Source: Sphingomonadales bacterium (GTDB taxonomy: Bacteria > Pseudomonadota > Alphaproteobacteria > Sphingomonadales > Sphingomonadaceae). Taken from it: a stretch of DNA of 10,392 nt. Below the pieces are notes generated by a model, which searched no databases, was not told where the DNA came from, and was given only the letters and a program-made list of their open reading frames with translations. Every line of letters begins with the position of its first letter. The first letter of the stretch is position 1. Made by a program: the position numbers and the translations under genes. Location of the stretch: the NCBI GenBank assembly GCA_018067055.1, contig JAGPVK010000403.1, positions 1 to 10,392 of the forward strand, read 5' to 3'. Positions 1 through 6,555 of this stretch are shown one piece after another.

Positions 1-556
1 CCCCGGCAAGTCGGAAGACCGGATCCCATTTTTCATCATTATATTTCGGCAGGTGTTTTGGCATGGCCGCCGGCAACATCGCCGCCGTATACCCTTTTTC
101 CGCGAGATATTTGATCTCCGCCAGAGTGTTGGAGAAATCGAGTACCGGCAACATCCCGCAGCGGACAAAGCGGTCAGGATGGCTGCCCAGAAATTCATTG
201 TTCCAGTCATTGTAAAGGCGCGCGGACGCCGCTTCGGCTTCTGGATCGTCAAGGCAGTAAAGCCACAGACCCAGGGAAGGAAAGCAGATTTCAGAATCGA
301 TGCCTTCCAGTTCCATATCTTCAAGCCGACCGGGGATTTCGCGAATGCCTTTGCGTTCGTTATCACCGAGCGCTTTTTCCCGATGTTGGCCAACACGCAG
401 CTTGTAGATGATCTTGTCCTCGGTCCCGGTGATCAGATATTCGCCTTCCTTGCGCGCGTGGATCGCATGTTTCTGTAACGGGGCAGGCAGGCCAGCGGTA
501 AAAATGTCGGCAGGTTCCATGATGTGACTGTCGGCGCTAAATACAAAGGGCTTCAT
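1..556 (-). CDS. Amidohydrolase-2 family TIM-barrel protein, 3' part outside window
   Basis: Reading the minus strand from an ATG at 556-554 gives an open frame of 185 codons that runs off the left edge; family members are about 350-420 residues, so roughly half is present. A ribosome binding site GAGAGGA lies at 570-564, 7 bases before the ATG. The N-terminus FSADSHIMEP carries the DxHxxEP signature of amidohydrolase-2 proteins (D9, H11, E14), where the Asp/His pair usually helps bind a catalytic metal. Further on, the segments LYNDWNNEF and HPDRFVRCGMLPVLD match the usual N(D/E)W...P.R.....P..D strand-helix pattern of this family. Such cytosolic proteins act as decarboxylases, hydrolases or hydratases in catabolic clusters; the reaction here cannot be told. 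It is transcribed divergently from the GntR regulator and shares its control region. A plus-strand ORF at 53-478 is only its antisense shadow. Confidence 0.88.
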   Translation of the reverse strand, partial: MKPFVFSADSHIMEPADIFTAGLPAPLQKHAIHARKEGEYLITGTEDKIIYKLRVGQHREKALGDNERKGIREIPGRLEDMELEGIDSEICFPSLGLWLYCLDDPEAEAASARLYNDWNNEFLGSHPDRFVRCGMLPVLDFSNTLAEIKYLAEKGYTAAMLPAAMPKHLPKYNDEKWDPVFRLAG

Positions 557-601
557 ATCAATATCCTCTCGAATCGGCTTGACTTGGTTGCTAGCTAAGA
601 A

Positions 602-619
602 ATACCTAGTTATATAACT
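602..619. promoter_or_regulatory. Putative GntR operator, copy 1 (divergent control region)
   Basis: The 18 bases ATACCTAGTTATATAACT recur exactly at 2652-2669. The core AGTTATATAACT (608-619) is a perfect 12-base palindrome, as expected for a dimeric winged-helix regulator, and its GT...AC half-sites resemble FadR-subfamily GntR operators. It lies 46 bases from the amidohydrolase ATG and 67 bases from the regulator ATG, so one site could control both directions. A TTGACT that could serve as a plus-strand -35 box lies at 579-584, about 17 bases upstream, placing the palindrome over or just after the -10 region, which would suit repression. The binding protein is inferred from position. Confidence 0.72.
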
Positions 620-660
620 CAATGCAATGGATATCTCGACAATATGCAATTGTGGCGGTA

Positions 661-674
661 AAGAGATATCTCTT
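661..674. promoter_or_regulatory. 14-base perfect palindrome beside regulator RBS
   Basis: AAGAGATATCTCTT is a perfect palindrome ending one base before the AGGAGG ribosome binding site of the GntR gene. As RNA it could form only a 5-bp stem with a 4-base loop; as DNA it could be a second protein site. It differs in sequence from the 18-base repeat. Function is unknown. Confidence 0.4.
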
Positions 675-675
675 C

Positions 676-681
676 AGGAGG
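676..681 (+). promoter_or_regulatory. Ribosome binding site that sets the GntR regulator start
   Basis: AGGAGG, a full Shine-Dalgarno match, sits 5 bases before ATG 687. A longer in-frame start at 627 would add 20 residues (MDISTICNCGGKEISLQEVP) that do not look like a GntR N-terminus and would lie across the palindrome, so 687 is preferred. Confidence 0.85.
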
Positions 682-686
682 TTCCG

Positions 687-1397
687 ATGGAATTCAAGCC
701 GATGAACGAAACGCTTGCCAGCCGTACGGCGCGCGCGCTCGTGGATATGAGTCTTGCCGCCACGCCGGGAGATTATCTCGGGGCAGAAAATGATCTGCTT
801 GAGAAGTTCGGCATCAGCCGACCGACGCTCAGGCAGGCCGCAAAGATGGTCGAGCGCGACCGGCTGATCAGCGTCCGTCGAGGCACCAAGGGCGGCTTCT
901 TTGCCGAACGCCCTGATGCGAAAGATGCGATCCAGTCTTTGACGCGCTTTCTGCGGCTACGTGGTACCAATCTCGGCAACGTGATGCAGGTTACCCGGCC
1001 GGTGTTCGAGGAAGCCGCTGCGGCTGCTGCGAAATTGCGAACAGCAGCGGATATCGAACAGCTGAAGGAATTTGTTTCAGCCATCGACAGCCGGGAAGAT
1101 TCACGCGAGCTGATTGCGTCCGAAGTGCAATTGGCGCAGCTGATTGCACGGATCAGCGGCAATCCGGTTATCGAACTGGTGATCGAGATTGGCTATAGTT
1201 TCGGTCTTAGCGAGCGGGATATCGGACTTTACGGCGACCCTGAGCGGCGCCACCGGACCCGGGAAATGCAACGAAGCCTGCTCAATGCCATTATCATCGG
1301 CGATGCAGATATTGCACGGCTGATGATGCAGCGTCGATCGGATCAGTTCGATGAATGGCTGCAATTGGGCGGTGCGTCGCAGGAGATCAGGACATGA
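687..1397 (+). CDS. GntR family transcriptional regulator, FadR/FCD subfamily
   Basis: A 236-residue DNA-binding regulator. Residues about 7-75 form the GntR winged helix: an N-terminal helix, then LGAENDLLEKFGISRPTLRQ with the recognition helix around 44-55, and the wing VRRGTKGGFFAERP. Residues about 85-225 form an all-helical FCD effector domain, and the total length is usual for the subfamily. By eye, the positions that hold metal-binding histidines in many FCD domains carry A150, Q195 and R216 here. The ligand may therefore bind without metal, as acyl-CoA does in FadR; this is inference. The start is fixed by AGGAGG at 676-681. The gene ends with an ATGA overlap with the next gene, so the two are cotranscribed and probably translationally coupled. 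The repeated palindrome at 602-619 and 2652-2669 is its likely operator, implying autoregulation and control of the thiolase operon. Confidence 0.92.
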   Translation: MEFKPMNETLASRTARALVDMSLAATPGDYLGAENDLLEKFGISRPTLRQAAKMVERDRLISVRRGTKGGFFAERPDAKDAIQSLTRFLRLRGTNLGNVMQVTRPVFEEAAAAAAKLRTAADIEQLKEFVSAIDSREDSRELIASEVQLAQLIARISGNPVIELVIEIGYSFGLSERDIGLYGDPERRHRTREMQRSLLNAIIIGDADIARLMMQRRSDQFDEWLQLGGASQEIRT

Positions 1398-2620
1398 GCA
1401 TCATAGAATATCGGGGCTTTGCGGGGGTACGGTTGGAAGCGGAAGTAGCCGGAGCAGAAGATGATCCGGCGGTGTTGCTCATCCACGGAGCCGGGCAGAC
1501 TCGCAAGGTTTGGAAAAGCCTGGCCGAAAGCCTCGAAAAGGCCGGCCGCCGAGTGATCAGTCTTGATCTGCGGGGACATGGCGGCAGCGAGTGGCCAGCA
1601 GATGGCCGTTATGATTTCGAAGCACTTGTCGAAGATTTGCGGGCTGTGCTCGCGCAAATGGGGACAAGGCCGGTTGTCGTTGCCTCGACGCTGGGTGGCT
1701 GGATTGCCTGCGCCGCGCTCGAACGGGATGGTGCTCAGCTGGCTTCCGGTTTGGTGCTGGTCGACTTGCCGGTGAATCTCGATCCTTCCGTCTCGGAAAA
1801 GATCGGGGACAAGCTGCGGGAAGCAACCAATCTTGCCCCTGGGCAAGCGCATTGGGACGTCCGGCTGTTCGATGCCTTCGATACCAGCGCCATGACGGAT
1901 CGGCTAACCGGGGTCGCAGGCAATATTGCAGTGCCAACGCTCTACGTGCGCGGCGGGATGAGCCAGCTGGTCTCGCATTCCGATGCCGTCGCATTTGTCG
2001 AACAGCTCCCCGAAGGTGAGTTGATCGAGGTTGAGGATATTGCGATGGTCGTCACTGACGAACGCGCCGACACCCTAGGTGCGCATCTGGTCGATTTCCT
2101 CGAGCGTCGTGCGCCGCGAGGTTCGCCCGAATTCAGGCAAGGCTCCGATGCGCGCACTTTCCGTGATGCATTGGGCTGTTTTGCCACTGGTGTTACAGTC
2201 GTCACGGCGATCGGTTCTGATGGAGTGCCGATAGGGCTGACGGCGAACAGCTTTACCTCGGTCTCGCTGGATCCGCCGCTGTTGCTCGTCTGTATTGCCA
2301 ATAATGCAGGAAGCGCGCCGGCATTGCGTGAGGCCAAACGCTTTGCCGTCAATGTCCTGCAAATCGGCCAGCAGCCGACGTCCAATCGGTTTGCCGGCAA
2401 GGGCGAAGACAGATTTGCGGCGACCCCATGGGAAGTTGGCGAATATGGTACGCCGGTACTGACCGGGTCGCTGAGCAGCTTCGAATGCGAAAGTCAGGAT
2501 ATCCACGACGGCGGTGATCATTTCATCCTGGTCGGTCGCGTCCTGAAGGCGATCTTCGAACCGCGCCGCGACCCGTTGCTCTATTTTCGCGGTAAATATC
2601 GGAAGTTGCATTTTGCTTGA
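1394..2620 (+). CDS. Fusion: degenerate alpha/beta-hydrolase domain plus flavin reductase domain
   Basis: A 408-residue two-domain protein. Residues about 8-238 follow an alpha/beta-hydrolase fold: LLIHGAGQTRKVW (oxyanion loop), ISLDLRGHGGSEW, the elbow strand VVVASTLGGWIA, and the strand PTLYVRGG. The triad looks lost: the elbow nucleophile position is T99 (AST-LGG where G-x-S-x-GG is expected), the acid position in GGMSQLVS is Q191, and the histidine position in VEDIAMVV is A217. After a linker (about 239-254), residues 255-408 form an HpaC/ActVB-like flavin reductase: FRDALGCFATGVTVVT, LTANSFTSVSLDPPLLLVC, and GDHFILVGRV with its conserved His. This domain looks intact and would reduce FMN or FAD with NAD(P)H for a partner monooxygenase. 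The start ATG 1394 overlaps the regulator stop by 4 bases and has AGGAG at 1381-1385; an upstream in-frame ATG at 1355 lies inside the regulator and is rejected. The hydrolase part may now serve in binding or assembly. Confidence 0.88.
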   Translation: MSIIEYRGFAGVRLEAEVAGAEDDPAVLLIHGAGQTRKVWKSLAESLEKAGRRVISLDLRGHGGSEWPADGRYDFEALVEDLRAVLAQMGTRPVVVASTLGGWIACAALERDGAQLASGLVLVDLPVNLDPSVSEKIGDKLREATNLAPGQAHWDVRLFDAFDTSAMTDRLTGVAGNIAVPTLYVRGGMSQLVSHSDAVAFVEQLPEGELIEVEDIAMVVTDERADTLGAHLVDFLERRAPRGSPEFRQGSDARTFRDALGCFATGVTVVTAIGSDGVPIGLTANSFTSVSLDPPLLLVCIANNAGSAPALREAKRFAVNVLQIGQQPTSNRFAGKGEDRFAATPWEVGEYGTPVLTGSLSSFECESQDIHDGGDHFILVGRVLKAIFEPRRDPLLYFRGKYRKLHFA

Positions 2621-2651
2621 CGTCCGGACAAGTCCGCTCCACGATCATGAT

Positions 2652-2669
2652 ATACCTAGTTATATAACT
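2652..2669. promoter_or_regulatory. Putative GntR operator, copy 2 (thiolase operon)
   Basis: Exact 18-base copy of the element at 602-619. Here the palindrome extends to 14 bases, TAGTTATATAACTA at 2657-2670. It ends 27 bases before the thiolase ATG and lies 31 bases after the fusion-gene stop, the expected place for an operator of a new transcription unit. No convincing -35/-10 pair could be assigned. The gap also holds a small CGGACAAGTCCG inverted repeat (2625-2636) that lacks a T-run and is not a terminator. Confidence 0.75.
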
Positions 2670-2696
2670 AAGAATCGAAAATTGAGAGGAAGCCGC

Positions 2697-3914
2697 ATGG
2701 CTTGGTCAAATCAAGACAAGACAGCGATCGTTGGAATCGGATCGACCGATTATTATATGCGCGGCAAAAGCTGGCCACGCACGATCAACGACATGGCGGC
2801 AGAAGCGATCATGAACGCTTGCGCCGATGCCGGGATCAGCCACAAGCAAATCGACGGCTTTGCCTATTATTCGACGGCTGGCGCGGGCTATCTGGACAAG
2901 TTCGATACCGCGAGCCTGATGGAAACATTGGGTATGCCGCACATCAGCTATTCTGCAACATTGACCAGCGGGGGCGGCGGTTGTCCCGGCGCTATTGGTC
3001 TCGCGACTGCGGGTCTGATGAACGAGGATTGTACCTATACGGTGACACTGATGGCGCTGCAGCAATTGCCGCAGCATCGGCTCGGCGTTGTATTCGGTTC
3101 GGCCGCGCCGAGTCCGGAAAACAGTTTTCTGCAGCCATCGGGCCTCGTCGGTCCCGGCCATTTGATGAGCGTGCTCGCGCGTCGCCACATGCATCTTTAC
3201 GGAACGACCCAGGGTGCCTTTGGCGAGGTGGTCATGGCGACCCGCGCCAATACCCACAACCGGCCCAAGGCAATCCGCAAAGCTCCGTTGACCAAGGAAG
3301 AATATGACGAATCGGTGATGCTCGCCGATCCGCTCCGACGGCTGGACTTCTGTCTCGAAACCGACGGTGCCGTCGCGGTGATCACCACGACCATGGATCG
3401 CGCGAAGGACTGCCGCCACAAGCCCGCCGTTGTCCATGCCTGTGCCCATGGCGGACAACGCGAATGGGGCCGCGCCTTTGCCTGGATGGGCATGCCCGAT
3501 CCGCATTTTGCGAGCTCGGGGCATAAGTTCACCGCCGACCGTATCTGGGCACAGTCCGGGCTTTCCGCGCAGGATATGGACGTGGCGCTGATCTACGATC
3601 ATTTCAGTCCGATGGTGCTGATGCAGCTTGAAGACTACGGTTTCTGCGAAAAAGGCGAGGGCAATGACTATGTGCTGTCGGGCAAGCTGCGCTATGATCC
3701 AGAGACCGGGACAGGCGTCAACGGCGGCGTGCCGGTGAACACCCATGGCGGCAATTTGAACGAAGCCTATATCATTGGCATGACGCATATTGTCGAAGGC
3801 GTCGAACAGGTGCGCGGCACCGCCATCAATCAAGTGAAAGATGCCGAATTTGCGCTCGTTTCGGGCGGTCCGGCCTCGCTTCCCGTTTCCAGCCTTATCC
3901 TGCGGAAGGACTGA
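2697..3914 (+). CDS. Thiolase-fold protein of the lipid-transfer/Ltp2-like group, DUF35 partner type
   Basis: A 405-residue cytosolic thiolase-superfamily protein. Seen: N-terminal AIVGIGSTDYY, the region SGGGGCPGAIGLATAGL (91-107) where thiolases carry the nucleophilic Cys, and a C-terminal half with VALIYDHFSPMVLMQLEDYG, then NTHGGNLNEAYIIGM (348-362) and the final ALVSGG strand. By eye the classical Cys position falls on Gly (about G93); the nearest cysteine is C96. Y300 and H350 sit in the active-site segments. Family knowledge: thiolase-fold proteins paired with a DUF35 protein include the steroid retro-aldolase Ltp2 and true thiolases such as BbsB. A C-C bond cleaving enzyme acting on a CoA ester is inferred; retro-aldol is favoured because of the missing Cys, but H350 differs from the Tyr I recall in Ltp2. 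The start has GAGAGGA at 2684-2690; an in-frame ATG at 2613 overlaps the previous gene and the operator. First gene of the operon, 4 bases before the DUF35 gene. Confidence 0.9.
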   Translation: MAWSNQDKTAIVGIGSTDYYMRGKSWPRTINDMAAEAIMNACADAGISHKQIDGFAYYSTAGAGYLDKFDTASLMETLGMPHISYSATLTSGGGGCPGAIGLATAGLMNEDCTYTVTLMALQQLPQHRLGVVFGSAAPSPENSFLQPSGLVGPGHLMSVLARRHMHLYGTTQGAFGEVVMATRANTHNRPKAIRKAPLTKEEYDESVMLADPLRRLDFCLETDGAVAVITTTMDRAKDCRHKPAVVHACAHGGQREWGRAFAWMGMPDPHFASSGHKFTADRIWAQSGLSAQDMDVALIYDHFSPMVLMQLEDYGFCEKGEGNDYVLSGKLRYDPETGTGVNGGVPVNTHGGNLNEAYIIGMTHIVEGVEQVRGTAINQVKDAEFALVSGGPASLPVSSLILRKD

Positions 3915-3918
3915 ACCC

Positions 3919-4347
3919 ATGACTTACGGCCCCGCCCGAGCACTTCCCGGTGACCAGATCAAGATCACCACGAACCCTGACACAGAGCCCTTCTGGCAAG
4001 CCGCCAAGGAGCATAAGCTGACAGCCTGCGAATGCGGAGAATGCGGTCATTTTCGCATGCCGCCAACCGCAGTATGTCCCGAATGCGGCAGCCGCGAAAA
4101 AAAATGGCCCAGCCTTCCCGGAACCGGCACGATCTTCAGCTTTGCGATCTGCAACAAAAATCCGAAAAATGGCGAGGATTATATCTATGTTCCGGTCGTC
4201 GTCGATCTCGACGGCGCGCCGGGTACCCGCCTGAATGCCAACGTCTCCGGCTGCGATGCCGATGATGTCCATATCGGCATGAAGGTCGTCGTTGACTGGA
4301 CCCCGATCCAGGACGGCTGGGTCCTGCCGAACTTCCGCAAGGCCTGA
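3919..4347 (+). CDS. DUF35 OB-fold protein with rubredoxin-like zinc ribbon
   Basis: A 142-residue partner subunit. It opens with the helix FWQAAKEHKL, followed by a zinc ribbon with C39-x2-C42 and C53-x2-C56 separated by HFRMPPTAV, then an OB-fold with GTGTIFSFAICN, VPVVVDLDG and IGMKVVVDW, the order typical of DUF35 proteins. An extra cysteine is C37. Such proteins form complexes with thiolase-fold enzymes and help hold the CoA part of the substrate; here the neighbour is exactly such a protein, 4 bases upstream. The start ATG 3919 is served by GGAAGGA at 3904-3910 inside the end of the upstream gene, so coupling is likely. Length is normal. An A8 run at 4097-4104 lies within the Glu-Lys-Lys codons, but the frame is intact on both sides. 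Confidence 0.92.
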   Translation: MTYGPARALPGDQIKITTNPDTEPFWQAAKEHKLTACECGECGHFRMPPTAVCPECGSREKKWPSLPGTGTIFSFAICNKNPKNGEDYIYVPVVVDLDGAPGTRLNANVSGCDADDVHIGMKVVVDWTPIQDGWVLPNFRKA

Positions 4348-4350
4348 TCC

Positions 4351-6555
4351 ATGCTTGGCGATCTGCGCATCATCGAAATTGGCGAGGGAATGGCCGTGCA
4401 GGTTGCCGGTCTGATGCTCTGCGAACTGGGCGCGGATGTATTGAAGATCGAACGTCCGGGCGGCGATCCGGCGCGTGGTACGGCGCCCTTTGCCAACTGG
4501 AATCGCGGAAAAAGAAGCCTGTTGCTCGACCTCGATACGGCTGTAGGGCGTGCCACGCTGTCTGAACGGCTGGTCAACGCAGATGTATTATTGCACCAGT
4601 TCACGCCTGCGCGTGCCAGGGCGCTGGGACTGGATGATGCCAGCCTTGCGGCTGTAAATTCCCGACTGGTCACCTGCGGCATCACCGGCTCGCCATATAA
4701 TCATCCCGATGTCGAGCGGTCCGATGACGAACTGCTGGTCGCGGCCCGGATCGGGGCGATGTATGAAAATGATGGCCATCGCGCAGGTCCGATCGTCTAT
4801 CGCTATCAACAGGGTAGCTGGGCCGCGGCGCATCTTGCTGCGGCGGGGATTCTCGCGCGTCTGGTGACGCGGCTTCATTCGGGGACCGGTGGCGGCGCGC
4901 ACACTTCGCTCTTTCAGGGTTTTATGTCGACGCTGCCGCTTGTCTGGGCGCGGAACAGCCAAGGGCCGATGCCCAACCCTCCTGTCTATCCGTTGGCAGC
5001 GCGACCGATTGCGATGCAATTGTTCCAGTGTCAGGGCGGCGACTGGTTGCAAATAATGGATCCCTCGCAACAATTTGATCATGCCTCGTTACCGACGATG
5101 TGGGAGGTCATGGCCGAGGGGGTCGAAATAGATACACCCGAAGGACTGGTCGAAGCGTTCAAACGCCGCCCGCTCGAAAACTGGTTGGCCGATCTGCGCG
5201 CTGCCGATATCGCGGTCGAGCCTGCCTATCCGATGGGTGAGGTGCTCCGCCATCCCGAGGTGGTGGCCAACCAATATGTGGTCGAGGTCGAAGATCCCGA
5301 ACTCGGCAAGACTCGCCAGCCAAATGTGCCGTTTCACACCGATGCCGACTTGCCGCAGGGGCGGCCCGCTCCGCGCCCCGGCGAAGGCGGGGAACGGGAC
5401 TGGATTGCGCCGCTTGCTGCAACTTCAGAGGGCTCCTCGCCGAAGGAAATACTCGAAGGTGTCCGGGTTCTCGATTTTGGCATGTTCCTGGCGGGCCCCA
5501 TGGGTCCTTCGATGATGGGCGACATGGGAGCCAATGTCATCAAGGTCGAGGCACTGACCGGCGACCGGATCCGATTCATGCACCGCTATTATCAGGCGGC
5601 AGCACGCAGCAAGCGCAGCATCGCCCTCGATCTGACCAGACCGGAAGCACAGCCCATTCTGGAACGCCTGATTCAATGGGCAGAGGTCGTTCACCACAAT
5701 ATGCGTTTCAAGGGTGCCGCAAAGCTTGGCCTCAGTGAAGCGGGCATTCGCAAATATAATCCGGATGTGATTTTCAATTATGTCAGTGCCTATGGCCAAA
5801 AAGGCGAACGCGGCAACTGGCCGGGCTATGATTCAATATTCAACGCCATCGCTGGCTGGGAGTTTGAAAATGCCGGAGAAGGCAATCGCCCCGTTTTCAA
5901 TCGCCCGGGGACGATGGATGTCACATCGGCGCAAAGCTGCCTCGTTGAAATCATGGCGTCGCTTTATGCCAAGCGGGCTGGTGGAAAGGGGCACACGACG
6001 CAAACCTCGCTGCTCGGAATCGCTGCGTTCACTCAGGGAGAGCGTCTGATTGGTCCGGACGGAGAGCTATCCGAGACCTATCACCTGTTCAGCGACCAGA
6101 CCGGTTTTTCGCCTTATCACCGGATTTTCGAATGCGCCGACGGCAACTGGATCGCGGTTGCAGCGCACAAGCAGGAGCAAAGATCGGCGCTGCACTCGAT
6201 ATTCGGAGCCGAAGCGGAGAGCTTTGCGCAAGCCGCGAAAACCCGGGATTCTAACGAACTGCTCACCGAGATGGAGGCGGCGCGGGTTCCCTGTGATATT
6301 GTCAATTTCGAAAATGCCATGCATCGATTTTTCGACAATCCTCTCAATCGCGAGCTAGGCCTGATTTCGGTGTTGCCACAGCCGGTCTATGGCATGGTCG
6401 AACAATTGGGTGCCTTCTGGTATTTCGGTGACACACCCATCATCTTCAAACGTTGCTGTCCCGATATCGGCGAGCACAGCGTCGAGATTTTGCAGGAAAT
6501 CGGCTATTCGGACGCTGAGATCGCAGAATTCCGTGAACAGAAGATCGTCGGATGA
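4351..6555 (+). CDS. Tandem family III (CaiB/BaiF) CoA-transferase, two fused domains
   Basis: A 734-residue protein made of two family III CoA-transferase units, each near 370 residues. Half 1 (about 1-350) shows LRIIEIGEG, LMLCELGADVLKIERPGGDP, NRGKRSLLLDL and GILARLVTRLHSGTGGG. Half 2 (about 366-734) shows VRVLDFGMFLAGPMGPSMMG, DMGANVIKVEALTGDR, SKRSIALDLTRPEA, IMASLYAKRAGGKGH and the C-terminal GEHSVEILQEIGYSDAEI. The catalytic Asp (Asp169 of formyl-CoA transferase), ten residues before the GIL-A-AL helix motif, is kept in half 2 (D523, in TMDVTSAQS) but falls on S156 in half 1, with no Asp nearby. Half 2 is therefore probably the active centre and half 1 structural. It would move CoA between acids, activating the pathway substrate. 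It starts 3 bases after the DUF35 stop and overlaps the next gene by 4 bases. The donor and acceptor are unknown; an epimerase activity, as in related racemases, is less likely. Confidence 0.92.
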   Translation: MLGDLRIIEIGEGMAVQVAGLMLCELGADVLKIERPGGDPARGTAPFANWNRGKRSLLLDLDTAVGRATLSERLVNADVLLHQFTPARARALGLDDASLAAVNSRLVTCGITGSPYNHPDVERSDDELLVAARIGAMYENDGHRAGPIVYRYQQGSWAAAHLAAAGILARLVTRLHSGTGGGAHTSLFQGFMSTLPLVWARNSQGPMPNPPVYPLAARPIAMQLFQCQGGDWLQIMDPSQQFDHASLPTMWEVMAEGVEIDTPEGLVEAFKRRPLENWLADLRAADIAVEPAYPMGEVLRHPEVVANQYVVEVEDPELGKTRQPNVPFHTDADLPQGRPAPRPGEGGERDWIAPLAATSEGSSPKEILEGVRVLDFGMFLAGPMGPSMMGDMGANVIKVEALTGDRIRFMHRYYQAAARSKRSIALDLTRPEAQPILERLIQWAEVVHHNMRFKGAAKLGLSEAGIRKYNPDVIFNYVSAYGQKGERGNWPGYDSIFNAIAGWEFENAGEGNRPVFNRPGTMDVTSAQSCLVEIMASLYAKRAGGKGHTTQTSLLGIAAFTQGERLIGPDGELSETYHLFSDQTGFSPYHRIFECADGNWIAVAAHKQEQRSALHSIFGAEAESFAQAAKTRDSNELLTEMEAARVPCDIVNFENAMHRFFDNPLNRELGLISVLPQPVYGMVEQLGAFWYFGDTPIIFKRCCPDIGEHSVEILQEIGYSDAEIAEFREQKIVG

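Noticed and set aside
53..478. Plus-strand open frame of 141 codons
   Set aside because: Antisense shadow of the amidohydrolase gene, which has a clear family motif and ribosome binding site.
2625..2636. CGGACAAGTCCG inverted repeat after the fusion gene as a terminator
   Set aside because: The stem is only 4-5 bp with almost no loop and no T-run follows.
2706..3920. Long antisense open frame (404 codons) across the thiolase-fold gene
   Set aside because: It mirrors a strongly supported gene, has no recognisable domain, and such shadows are common in GC-rich codon-biased genes.
4097..4104. A8 run in the DUF35 gene as a slippage or frameshift site
   Set aside because: The frame is continuous and conserved motifs lie on both sides in the same frame, so no programmed shift is needed.
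4351..6555. Two separate CoA-transferase genes joined by a sequencing error
   Set aside because: The frame is open throughout, the linker is of sensible length and double-length proteins of this family are known.
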